Of a stretch of DNA of 64,000 bases, positions 16,105 through 24,175 are shown in pieces. The DNA is from AC-32 sp963766375 (GTDB lineage: Bacteria; Actinomycetota; Thermoleophilia; Gaiellales; Gaiellaceae), in contig CAVXZG010000013.1 in assembly GCA_963766375.1 (NCBI GenBank), positions 62,001 through 126,000 on the forward strand, in the 5' to 3' direction. Below the pieces are notes generated by a model. It was not told where the DNA came from. It ran no database searches and worked only from the letters and a program-made list of their open reading frames with translations. Position 1 is the stretch's first letter. Every line of letters starts with the position of its first letter. The position numbers and the translations under genes were made by a program.

Positions 16105-17586
16105 ATGGCGATGAATCGCCAGCGCCTGCCTGTGGTGCTGTCTGCGGCGGCTCTCCTCATTGCCGTACTCGGCGCTACACCGAATGGATTCGCGGCCTTC
16201 AAAGGGGTGGCGAAGGTCGCCTTGTTCGCCAAGAACGCGGGCAAGGTCGGCGGCATCGCGGCCTCGAAGAAGCCGAAGGCGGGCAAGCTCCTGGCGCTCG
16301 GCAAGAACGGCAAGTTTCCGGCCTCGGTGCTGCCCGTCACTACGCCCTCGACGGGCCCCGAGGGGGCGCGCGGCCCAGCCGGCCCGGCAGGGCCGCAGGG
16401 CCCGCAAGGCCTGCAGGGGCTGAAGGGCAACAAGGGCACGACCGGCCCGGCAGGGCCAATCGGCCCGGGTGGAGCGCAGGGACCGCCCGGACCGCCCGGC
16501 GGCTTCGGGCTGCTCAACCTCGCGCGCGCCGGTGTCTCGAAGGTGACCGTCAGCTCCGGCGCGGCGCACTCGGCGACCGCGGCCGGCTCGGACGGGTTCC
16601 CGCTCGTCGTCGTGCTGGACACGAGCAACGACGATCTCAGGATCGTGCACTGCAACGATGCGACCTGCTCGTCCTCGACGGCCACCACGCTCGATTCGAC
16701 CGGCAACGTCGGCCGCTACCCCTCCGTCACCGTCGGCTCAGACGGCTTCGGGTTGGCCAGCTACCTGGACACCACGAACGGGAACCTCAAGAGCGCCCAC
16801 TGCGCCAACCTCACTTGCACGAGCTTCACGACTGCGACGATCGTCTCGAGCGGCACCGTCGCCGACGACTTCACCTCGGTAAACGTCGGGACCGACGGCC
16901 TCGGGCTCGTCAGCTACGTGGACAGCGGCAACCTCAAGGTCGCCCACTGCACGAACGTCGCCTGCTCGAGCGCGGGCGTGAACGCGATCGACGCGACCGC
17001 GGTTGCTTACTCGTCGTTGGCGATCGGCGCCGACGGCCTACCACTTGTGAGCTACTTCGACAACGCGAACGTCGACCTCAAGGCCGCCCATTGCGCCGAC
17101 CTCGCGTGCTCGAGCTCGACGGCAAGCACGCTCGACTCGACCGGCAACGTCGGCCTCTACAGCTCACTCACGATCGGCGCGGACGGGCTCGGCCTCGTCA
17201 CCTACCGGGACGGGAACACGGGCGCCCTTGCGGTCGCGCACTGCAACAACCTCGCCTGCACGAGCGCCGGCATCTCCGCGGTTGACCCCGGCGCCCAGGC
17301 ACAGTACTCGGCGATCACCCTCGGAACCGACGGGCTCGGCGTGATCAGCTACTACGACGGCACGGGCGCGGCGCAGGACCTGAAGGTCGCGCATTGCGGG
17401 AACGTCGCCTGCACCACCTCCTCGTACGTTGCCGTCGACACTCCGGGCCAGGTCGGCTGGAACACGTCGATCACGATTGGCTCGGACGGCCTTCCGTTCG
17501 TCAGTTACCGCGATGTGAGCGGCAACTCGGTCAAGGGCCTGCACTGTCCGAACGTCTTCTGCGTCGGGCACCTCCGGCGCCGCTGA
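16105..17586 (+). CDS. Secreted collagen-like protein with seven CX4C repeats
   Basis: A 493-residue exported protein. The signal peptide (LPVVLSAAALLIAVLGATP) is followed by a ~60-residue linker. About 40 residues of Gly-X-Y collagen repeat come next (GPEGARGPAGPAGPQGPQG and GPIGPGGAQGPPGPPGG). Then seven imperfect repeats of about 45 residues each carry (I/V)G(A/S)DGLxLVSYxD and an HCxxxxC pair: HCNDATC, HCANLTC, HCTNVAC, HCADLAC, HCNNLAC, HCGNVAC, HCPNVFC. Seven equal units suggest a disulphide-pinned seven-bladed propeller on a triple-helical stalk (inference). The frame is intact. Confidence 0.8.
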   Translation: MAMNRQRLPVVLSAAALLIAVLGATPNGFAAFKGVAKVALFAKNAGKVGGIAASKKPKAGKLLALGKNGKFPASVLPVTTPSTGPEGARGPAGPAGPQGPQGLQGLKGNKGTTGPAGPIGPGGAQGPPGPPGGFGLLNLARAGVSKVTVSSGAAHSATAAGSDGFPLVVVLDTSNDDLRIVHCNDATCSSSTATTLDSTGNVGRYPSVTVGSDGFGLASYLDTTNGNLKSAHCANLTCTSFTTATIVSSGTVADDFTSVNVGTDGLGLVSYVDSGNLKVAHCTNVACSSAGVNAIDATAVAYSSLAIGADGLPLVSYFDNANVDLKAAHCADLACSSSTASTLDSTGNVGLYSSLTIGADGLGLVTYRDGNTGALAVAHCNNLACTSAGISAVDPGAQAQYSAITLGTDGLGVISYYDGTGAAQDLKVAHCGNVACTTSSYVAVDTPGQVGWNTSITIGSDGLPFVSYRDVSGNSVKGLHCPNVFCVGHLRRR

Positions 17587-17604
17587 GCCGTCCAGGGGCG
17601 GTGC

Positions 17605-17610
17605 TACCAT
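17605..17610 (+). promoter_or_regulatory. Possible -10 box of the guaB3-guaA transcript
   Basis: TACCAT about 95 nt before the guaB3 start, in the only gap upstream. I see no convincing -35 box. The same hexamer occurs at 24077-24082 before glmS. Confidence 0.35.
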
Positions 17611-17650
17611 CGCCCTCCACTTGAGAGACGGCAGCGAGAACAATTTTTCG

Positions 17651-17682
17651 GCCCAGGCGATCGCGATCGCGCCTGGGCTTTT
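17651..17682 (+). terminator. Terminator-like hairpin in the guaB3 leader
   Basis: GCCCAGGCG / CGCCTGGGC (9 bp) with a 10-nt loop and TTTT directly after. It ends 23 nt before the guaB3 GTG. It could end transcripts of the collagen-like gene or, if the promoter is the TACCAT at 17605, act as an attenuator inside the guaB3 leader. Confidence 0.6.
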
Positions 17683-17705
17683 CGCTTTGAAAGGGGCTGC
17701 GTAGC

Positions 17706-18863
17706 GTGGAAATCGAGATCGGCCGGGGGAAGAAGGCGCGGCAGGCGTACGGGTTCGACGACATCGCGATCGTGCCCTCGCGGCGCACGCGCGACCCGCA
17801 GGACGTCGACATCGGCTGGAAGCTCGGCCCGCACCTGCTCGAGCTGCCGCTGATCGCCTCGGCGATGGACGGAGTCGTCTCGCCGAAGATCGCGATCGAG
17901 CTCGGCAAGCTCGGCGGGCTCGGCGTCCTCAACCTCGAGGGCATCTTCACGCGCTACGCGAATGCCGAGCCCGAGTTGGCGAAGATCGCGAAGCTGACGA
18001 AGGAGCAGGCGACGGGCGGGATGCAGAAGATCTACGAGAAGCCGGTCAAGCCCGAGCTGATCGCCAAGCGGATCGCTGAGATCAAGGAATCCGGCGTGCT
18101 CGTCGCGGGCTCGCTGACCCCCCAGAAGGTGCGCGACCACTACGAGGCCGCGCTCGAGGCGGGGCTCGACATTCTGGTCATCCAGGGCACGGTCGTCTCG
18201 GCCGAGCACGTCTCCTCGAACGGGCACGCGCTCAACCTGAAGGAGTTCATCGCCAGCCTGCCCATCCCCGTCATCGTCGGCGGCTGCGCCTCGTACCAGA
18301 CGGCGCTGCACCTGATGCGGACCGGGGCGGAGGGAGTGCTCGTCGGCGTCGGGCCCGGCCAGGCGTGCACCACGCGTGGAGTCCTGGGCGTCGGCGTGCC
18401 GCAGGCGACAGCGATCGCCGACGCCGCGGCTGCGCGGATCCAGCACCTGCTCGAGACCGGCAAGTACGTCAACGTGATCGCGGACGGCGGCATGCGCACC
18501 GGTGGCGACATCGCCAAGGCGGTCGCCTGCGGTGCGGACGCGGTGATGGTCGGCTCGCCGCTCGCTCGGGCCAAGGAGGCGCCGGGCCGCGGGTTCCACT
18601 GGGGCATGGCCACCTTCCATCCGACGCTGCCGCGCGGCGCGCGCGTTGCGGTCGAGCAGAACGCGACGCTCGAGGAGATCGTGATCGGCCCCGCGCGCGA
18701 GAACGACGGCACGCTCAACCTGATGGGCGCGCTGCGCACCTCGATGGCGACCTGCGGCTACGAGTCGATCCACGACTTCCAGAAGGCCGAGGTGATGCTC
18801 GCGCCGTCGATCAAGACCGAGGGCAAGTCGCTCCAGCAGGCACAGCGAATCGGAATGGGCTAG
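17706..18863 (+). CDS. guaB3: IMP dehydrogenase-related protein, GuaB3 family
   Basis: A 385-residue TIM-barrel protein of the GuaB3 group found mainly in Actinobacteria. It opens EIEIGRGKKARQAYGFDDIA and lacks the two CBS domains of GuaB. The catalytic loop is GVGPGQACTTRG with Cys221, and GADAVMVGSPLARAKEAPG is the phosphate site. It has recently been linked to GMP reductase-like activity in some bacteria. Which reaction runs here is not decided by sequence. Placed 5 nt upstream of guaA. Confidence 0.9.
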   Translation: MEIEIGRGKKARQAYGFDDIAIVPSRRTRDPQDVDIGWKLGPHLLELPLIASAMDGVVSPKIAIELGKLGGLGVLNLEGIFTRYANAEPELAKIAKLTKEQATGGMQKIYEKPVKPELIAKRIAEIKESGVLVAGSLTPQKVRDHYEAALEAGLDILVIQGTVVSAEHVSSNGHALNLKEFIASLPIPVIVGGCASYQTALHLMRTGAEGVLVGVGPGQACTTRGVLGVGVPQATAIADAAAARIQHLLETGKYVNVIADGGMRTGGDIAKAVACGADAVMVGSPLARAKEAPGRGFHWGMATFHPTLPRGARVAVEQNATLEEIVIGPARENDGTLNLMGALRTSMATCGYESIHDFQKAEVMLAPSIKTEGKSLQQAQRIGMG

Positions 18864-18868
18864 GTGAC

Positions 18869-20446
18869 GTGGGCGAGGTCGTCCCTCTTCCGGTAGCGGA
18901 GGCTGCGCCGGAGGAGCGGCCGGTGCTCGTGCTCGACTGCGGCGGCCAGTACGCGCAGCTGATCGCGCGGCGGGTTCGAGAGTGCCGCGTCTACTCCGAG
19001 CTCGTCTCACACTCGATCACGGCGGCGGAGGCTCGGGCGCGCAACCCCCGGGCGCTCGTGCTCTCCGGCGGGCCGGCGTCGGTCTACGCGGAAGGTGCGC
19101 CGCAGGTCGATCCGGGGCTCTTCGAGCTCGGCGTTCCGGCCCTCGGCATCTGTTACGGGATGCAGCTGATGGCGCAGGACCTCGGCGGGCGCGTCGAGCG
19201 GACCGGCGTCTCGGAGTTCGGGAAGACCGAGCTGAACGCCGAGCCGGCAAGCGAGCTCTTCAAGGGGCTACCACCGGAGCAGACCGGCTGGATGAGCCAC
19301 CGCGACTCGGTGGCCGCCGCTCCGACCGGCGCGCGGGTCACGGCCGAGTCGCCCAACGCGCCGATCGCGGCCTTCGAGGACCCGGAGCGGGGGCTCTACG
19401 GGGTGCAGTTCCATCCGGAGGTCGTGCACACGCCGCACGGGACGGAGCTGCTGAAGAACTTCCTCTACACAGTGGCGGACGCGCCGCCCACATGGACGGC
19501 GGCAGCCGTGATCGAGGAGCAGGTCGAGCGGATCCGAGCGCAGGTCGGTCACGACCGCGTCCTCTGCGCGCTCTCCGGCGGCGTCGACTCGGCGGTGGCC
19601 GCGCTGCTCGTGCACAAGGCCGTCGGCGACCAGCTCGTCTGCGTCTTCGTCGATCACGGGTTCCTGCGTAAGGACGAGGCGGCGCAGGTGGTCGAGACCT
19701 TCGAGGGGCACTTCCACGTGCCCCTCATCCACGTCCAGGCGCAGGACCGGTTCCTCGCGCGTCTCGAAGGCGTCTCCGACCCGGAGGAGAAGCGGAAGGC
19801 GGTCGGCGAGGAGTTCATCCGGGTCTTCGAGGAAGAGTCAAACCGTCTCGGGAAGATCCGCCACCTCGTCCAGGGAACGCTCTACTCGGACGTGATCGAG
19901 TCCGGCGGCGACGCCTCGGTCGCGGCGAAGATCAAGTCCCACCACAACGTGGGCGGGCTGCCCGAGGAGATGGAGATGGAGCTCGTCGAGCCGCTGCGCC
20001 AGCTCTTCAAGGACGAGGTGCGGCGCGTGGGCGAGGAGCTCGGCCTGCCGGAGCAGATGGTCTGGCGCCAGCCGTTCCCGGGGCCCGGCCTGGCGATCCG
20101 GATCATCGGCGAGGTCACGCGCGAGCGGCTGGAGATCCTGCGCGAGGCCGACTCGATCCTGCAGGAGGAGATCCGCCGCGCAGGCCTCTACCGCGAGCTG
20201 TGGCAGTCGTTCGCGGTCCTGCCGGCGATCCGTTCGGTCGGCGTCCAGGGCGACGAGCGCACGTACGGCTACCCGGTGGTGATCCGTGCCGTGACGAGCG
20301 ACGACGCGATGACCGCGGACTGGGCGCGCCTGCCCTACGACCTGCTGGAGACGATCTCGAGCCGAATCGTGAACGAGGTGCCCGCGGTGAACCGCGTGGT
20401 GCTCGACATCACCTCGAAGCCGCCGTCGACGATCGAGTGGGAGTGA
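18869..20446 (+). CDS. guaA: GMP synthase (glutamine-hydrolysing)
   Basis: A 525-residue GMP synthetase. The glutaminase domain (15-205) has GICYGMQLMAQDLGG with nucleophile Cys95 and FHPEVVHT. The ATP-pyrophosphatase domain has the P-loop ALSGGVDSAV (236-241 SGGVDS). The C-terminal dimerisation domain ends DITSKPPSTIEWE, the universal GuaA tail. GTG 18869 lies 5 nt after guaB3. The last 38 nt are overlapped by the convergent PLD gene. Confidence 0.97.
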   Translation: MGEVVPLPVAEAAPEERPVLVLDCGGQYAQLIARRVRECRVYSELVSHSITAAEARARNPRALVLSGGPASVYAEGAPQVDPGLFELGVPALGICYGMQLMAQDLGGRVERTGVSEFGKTELNAEPASELFKGLPPEQTGWMSHRDSVAAAPTGARVTAESPNAPIAAFEDPERGLYGVQFHPEVVHTPHGTELLKNFLYTVADAPPTWTAAAVIEEQVERIRAQVGHDRVLCALSGGVDSAVAALLVHKAVGDQLVCVFVDHGFLRKDEAAQVVETFEGHFHVPLIHVQAQDRFLARLEGVSDPEEKRKAVGEEFIRVFEEESNRLGKIRHLVQGTLYSDVIESGGDASVAAKIKSHHNVGGLPEEMEMELVEPLRQLFKDEVRRVGEELGLPEQMVWRQPFPGPGLAIRIIGEVTRERLEILREADSILQEEIRRAGLYRELWQSFAVLPAIRSVGVQGDERTYGYPVVIRAVTSDDAMTADWARLPYDLLETISSRIVNEVPAVNRVVLDITSKPPSTIEWE

Positions 20447-21476
20447 TCGCCGGATAGCGAGCCCGGATCTCGTCGACGTAGCCGGCTAGTCGCTCCGCCA
20501 GCTCCGCGTCACGGATCTCCAGCACGTTCTCGGCGTTCTTCTCGCCCGAGTGCGAGAGGTTGAACGAGCCCGTGAAGACGACGTCGTCGGTCACGACCAG
20601 CTTCGCATGCATGAAGTTGTGCAGGCTGGTGGGCTCCCAGGGCTCAGAGAGCTTTCCCGAGAAGGGCCCCGCCATGATCTGCTGGAGCAACGGGAGCTTC
20701 CAGGCGACGTTCCCGTTCGCCTGCCACTGGCGGACGACATCGGCCACCTGCGTCGCGTCGACGCAGCCGGCGACGTCTGCCTTGCCGTCGGCTATCACCT
20801 GCGCGAGCGTCGCGAGGACAGGCGCCGTCGTGATCACCGGCGAGCAGATCCGCACGCGCTTCGACTGGCTGATCTTCTTGGCGATCCGGTGCGAGAGCGC
20901 CTCGCCGTGACCCGGCGTGAACCACGGCTTGACTCGCGTGCCGTCCACGTCCACGGGTCTCGGCTCGACGAAGCCGCTCTGCTCGACGACGCCTGTATCC
21001 CACAGCTCCTCGAAGTCGAGCGTGAAGGCATGTGCAAGCGTCGGCGACTCGACCGTGACGATCAGGTTCTCCTGGCGCGCCCACGAGTCGTCGGTCCAGT
21101 TCGTGGAGCCGGTCCAAACCGACTCACCGTCCCGGATCACGTACTTGTGGTGCATCAGGTCGGGCACGCCGGCGATCGGCCGTGAGGGCAGGCCGAGCGA
21201 GGCGATCAGCTCGACGTCGGGCTCCGGCGGAGGCGGCACGGGGATCGGGTTGGCGCTGTCGACGTCGTAGATGATCCGCACCGCCACCCCGCGTCCGGCG
21301 GCCTCCTTGAGCGCACCACCGACGAGGTCCGCCGTCTCGGGCCCCAGATGGAAGTCGTACTGCGCGAGGTCGAGCGAGCGTTGGGTAGGCGCGAGGAACT
21401 CCACCAGCTCGCGCGCGATGTCGAGCGGCTGCTGGCCACCGTCGGTCAGAGTTCGGATTCGGATGGATGAGCTCAT
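20409..21476 (-). CDS. Phospholipase D-like protein with two HKD motifs
   Basis: About 355 residues, cytoplasmic (no signal peptide). The two PLD catalytic motifs are HHKYVIRDGESVWTGSTN and HAKLVVTDDVVFTGSFN, the pattern of paired-HKD nucleases, phospholipases and cardiolipin synthase relatives. The absence of membrane segments favours a nuclease or unknown phosphodiesterase. I choose ATG 21476 (SSSIRIRTLTDGG); an in-frame ATG at 21515 would run deep into the divergent gene. The 3' end overlaps guaA by 38 nt on the opposite strand. Confidence 0.8.
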   Translation of the reverse strand: MSSSIRIRTLTDGGQQPLDIARELVEFLAPTQRSLDLAQYDFHLGPETADLVGGALKEAAGRGVAVRIIYDVDSANPIPVPPPPEPDVELIASLGLPSRPIAGVPDLMHHKYVIRDGESVWTGSTNWTDDSWARQENLIVTVESPTLAHAFTLDFEELWDTGVVEQSGFVEPRPVDVDGTRVKPWFTPGHGEALSHRIAKKISQSKRVRICSPVITTAPVLATLAQVIADGKADVAGCVDATQVADVVRQWQANGNVAWKLPLLQQIMAGPFSGKLSEPWEPTSLHNFMHAKLVVTDDVVFTGSFNLSHSGEKNAENVLEIRDAELAERLAGYVDEIRARYPAITPTRSSTAASR

Positions 21477-22020
21477 CGAACGAGTGGCCAGTGCCCGGAT
21501 CGGCGAGACCTTCAACTTCTATCGTGACGGTCGCGGGGCCGCCGCGCGCAGGGAGCGCCTGCGCGCCTACCTGGAGTCGCGCCGCGAGGCTCCGCTGCTG
21601 CTCGTCGGCGAGGCCGCCGGCTACCGCGGCGCGCGGGTCTCCGGGATCCCGTTCACCTCCGAGCGGCAGCTGACCGGCCGTGGCCCGGCCGAGGCGACGG
21701 CGACGATCGTCCGCCGCGTGCTCGCCGAGCTCGGGCTCGAGGAGCAGACGCTCTGCTGGAACGTCGTGCCCACGCACCCGCATCTCCCAGGTCGGCCGGC
21801 GACGAACCGACGTCCAAGCCGCGCCGAGATCGAGGCTTCGCAGCCCTACCTGCGAGAGCTTTCGCGCGGCCGCTGCGTCATCGCCGTGGGTCGTCTGGCA
21901 CAGGCTGTCCTCGGCGGGCCGTATGTCCGGCATCCCAGTCATGGCGGCGGGGCGGAATTCCGAGCCGGGCTGCTAGCATTCCTCGCCGGCGGACAGCGAG
22001 TCCGCCGCTTTTCTGCATGA
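21463..22020 (+). CDS. Uracil-DNA glycosylase superfamily protein
   Basis: A 185-residue protein of the UDG fold. Marks are LLLVGEAAGYRGARVSGIPF (water-activating loop region), WNVVPTHPHLPGRP (substrate strand) and CVIAVGRLAQAVLG near the end. The layout resembles the divergent UDG-like proteins found as single-domain forms in Actinobacteria, without the Fe-S cysteines of family 4. The ATG lies head-to-head with, and 14 nt inside, the PLD gene start. The TGA overlaps the rplM ATG. Confidence 0.78.
   Translation: MDELIERVASARIGETFNFYRDGRGAAARRERLRAYLESRREAPLLLVGEAAGYRGARVSGIPFTSERQLTGRGPAEATATIVRRVLAELGLEEQTLCWNVVPTHPHLPGRPATNRRPSRAEIEASQPYLRELSRGRCVIAVGRLAQAVLGGPYVRHPSHGGGAEFRAGLLAFLAGGQRVRRFSA
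21974..22012 (+). promoter_or_regulatory. rplM promoter and 5' leader hairpin with U-tract
   Basis: TAGCAT (21974-21979) looks like a -10 box. Transcription would then start near the base of a perfect 8-bp stem CGGCGGAC / GTCCGCCG with loop AGCGA (21987-22007), followed by CTTTT. The ATG at 22017 is 4 nt further on. The whole short leader is therefore a hairpin with a U-tail, a shape suited to attenuation or feedback by L13/S9 (inference). Confidence 0.45.
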
Positions 22021-22451
22021 AGACCTACAACGCAAAGCCCGGCGAGATCGATCGCCTCTGGTACGTGGTGGACGCCGAGGGGAAGACCCTCGGGCGTCTC
22101 GCTACCCAGATCGCGGACACGCTCCGCGGCAAGGGAAAGCCCGAGTACACGCCACATGTGGACACGGGCGACTTCGTCGTCGTCGTGAACGCGGAGAAGA
22201 TCGCGGTCACCGGCAAGAAGCTGGACGACAAGATCTACTACCGCCACTCCGGCTACCCAGGCGGGCTCAGGGAGCGGCCGCTGCGCGAAGAGCTTGCGCG
22301 CCGGCCCACCGAGGTGCTGCGCAAGGCGGTCAAGGGCATGCTTCCGCGCAATCGCCTCGCGCGCGCCCAGATCACCAAGCTGAAGATCTACGCCGGCCCC
22401 GAGCATCCGCACGAGGCCCAGGCTCCCAGGCAGCTCGAGGTGAAGAGCTGA
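22017..22451 (+). CDS. rplM: 50S ribosomal protein L13
   Basis: A 144-residue L13: MKTYNAKPGEIDRLWYVVDA, GRLATQIADTLRGKGKPEYTP, and the KGMLPRNRLAR signature. It is partnered with rpsI in the universal rplM-rpsI pair, and the two overlap by one base. Confidence 0.98.
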   Translation: MKTYNAKPGEIDRLWYVVDAEGKTLGRLATQIADTLRGKGKPEYTPHVDTGDFVVVVNAEKIAVTGKKLDDKIYYRHSGYPGGLRERPLREELARRPTEVLRKAVKGMLPRNRLARAQITKLKIYAGPEHPHEAQAPRQLEVKS

Positions 22452-22846
22452 TGGCCGAGCGCGCGCAGTACCAGGGCACCGGCAAGCGCAAGACCTCCGT
22501 GGCGCGGGTGATCCTTCGTCCCGGCGACGGGACGACCTGGTTCAACGGCCGGACGATCGAGGCGTACTTCCCGCGGGCCACGCACCGCGAGCTCGCGCTC
22601 GCGCCGCTGAAGGTCGCGGGTGTCGAGGGGACCTTCGACGTCCGGGTCCGGGTGCACGGCGGCGGGCCGAGCGGCCAGGCGGGTGCCGTCCGCCATGGCA
22701 TCGCCCGGGCGCTCGTCGAGGCCGATCCGGAGCTGCGCTTGCCGCTCAAGCGCGCCGGCTTTCTCACGCGCGATGCGCGCATCGTCGAGCGCAAGAAGGC
22801 CGGCCTGCACAAGGCGCGCAAGGCGCCGCAGTTCTCCAAGCGTTAG
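22451..22846 (+). CDS. rpsI: 30S ribosomal protein S9
   Basis: A 131-residue S9 with QYQGTGKRKTSVARVILRPG at the N-terminus, the GGGPSGQAGAVRHGIARAL signature, and the C-terminal KAGLHKARKAPQFSKR tail that reaches the P-site tRNA. glmM follows with no gap. Confidence 0.98.
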   Translation: MAERAQYQGTGKRKTSVARVILRPGDGTTWFNGRTIEAYFPRATHRELALAPLKVAGVEGTFDVRVRVHGGGPSGQAGAVRHGIARALVEADPELRLPLKRAGFLTRDARIVERKKAGLHKARKAPQFSKR

Positions 22847-24113
22847 TTGTCGCGCCGCTACTTCGGTACTGACGGGATCCGGGGGATCGTCGGGGAAGAC
22901 CTGACGCCCGAGCTCGTCGAGCAGCTTGGCCACGCGGCAACCCTCTGGTCGCAGCGAGGGCGCGTCTTCGTCGGCCGAGACACGCGCGGTTCGGGGCCCG
23001 AGCTCGAGGAGGCATTCGCCCGCGGAGTCGTCTCCGCAGGGGGGAACGCCGTCCTCGCCGGGGTCCTGCCGACGCCGGCGGTCGCGCTGCTCGCGCTCGA
23101 CCTCGGCGCCGTCATCTCGGCCTCCCACAACCCGCCCGAGTACAACGGCGTCAAGCTCTTCGACCGCGAGGGCCAGAAGCTGACCGATGCGGCGGAAGAG
23201 GAGATCGAGGCGCTCTTCGACACGTCGTTCGGCGGCCCGCCCGGGGAGACCGACCACGTCGGCGTCGCGACCGACAGCTACCTCGATCACATCGTCGAGC
23301 GCTTCGGCTCAGACCTCACCGGCCTGAGCGTCGTCGTCGACTGCGCCAACGGGGCGTACTCCGGGATCGCGCCACTTGCCTTCGAGCGCCTCGGGGCGCA
23401 GGTGACGACGATCGGCTCGGATCCGGATGGCACGAACATCAACGTCGGCTGCGGAGCCACCGACCTCACGACTTTGCAACAGACTGTTACTAAGTCAGGC
23501 GCCGACCTGGGCGTGGCCTTCGACGGCGACGGCGACCGGATGCTGGCCGTGGACGCGCGTGGCAACAGCCGTGGACGGAGACCAGATCCTGGCGATCCTG
23601 ATGCTGGACCTGGAGGTCGAGTTGATCGCCGTCACGGTGATGGCGAACCTCGGACTGCACCGACTGGCCGAGGAGCGCGGGATCCGCGTGGTGACGACCG
23701 ACGTGGGCGACCGCTACGTACTCGAGGCACTCCGCAGGGAGGGCGGCCTCCTCGGAGGCGAGCAGTCCGGGCACATCATCTACCTGCGTGATCACGTCAC
23801 CGGCGACGGGCTGGCCGCGGCGCTCCTCCTCTGCGGCGCGCTCCGCGGGCGAACCCTCGAAGAGGCCGCCGCCGTCATGCCGCGTTATCCACAGGCCAGA
23901 GCCAATATCCGCGTCTTGCGCCGGGAGCTCCCCCCGGCTATCGCTGAAGAGGTAGAACGACTGAATCAGCAGCTCGAGGGCCGCGGCCGTGTGCTGGTAC
24001 GGCCTTCCGGCACCGAGCCGGTGATCCGAGTGCTCGCCGAGGCGGAAACGGCTGCTGAGGCGGAAGAAACGTGTGGTACCATCAGCGCTCTCGTTACTCG
24101 AGAGCTCGGCTGA
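22847..24113 (+). CDS. glmM: Phosphoglucosamine mutase (one frameshift)
   Basis: Converts glucosamine-6-P to glucosamine-1-P for UDP-GlcNAc. A TTG start directly follows the rpsI stop (SRRYFGTDGIRGIVGEDLTP). The phosphoserine loop is ISASHNPPEYNG (Ser93) and the metal loop is AFDGDGDRML. The C-terminal half has LLGGEQSGHIIYLRDHVTGD and the sugar-phosphate loop VRPSGTEPVIRVL. One extra base near 23566 splits the protein between AVDARGN and VDGDQILAIL. An essential gene with one break and an otherwise perfect sequence points to a consensus error. Followed 62 nt later by glmS, the preceding step. Confidence 0.93.
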
Positions 24114-24175
24114 TCCGACCCGACGCAGGGCTGGAAGAGCGGCCGGGCCTTTCGCGTTCTTAAGGGGGTTTCGGC

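Noticed and set aside
16350..16500. Tandem DNA repeat or CRISPR-like array
   Set aside because: The periodicity is nine bases from Gly-X-Y collagen codons within an intact frame; there are no spacers or direct repeats of CRISPR length.
24114..24175. glmS ribozyme or riboswitch before glmS
   Set aside because: The 62-nt gap is too short, and I found none of the conserved glmS-ribozyme core. Only a small hairpin lies at the end of glmM.
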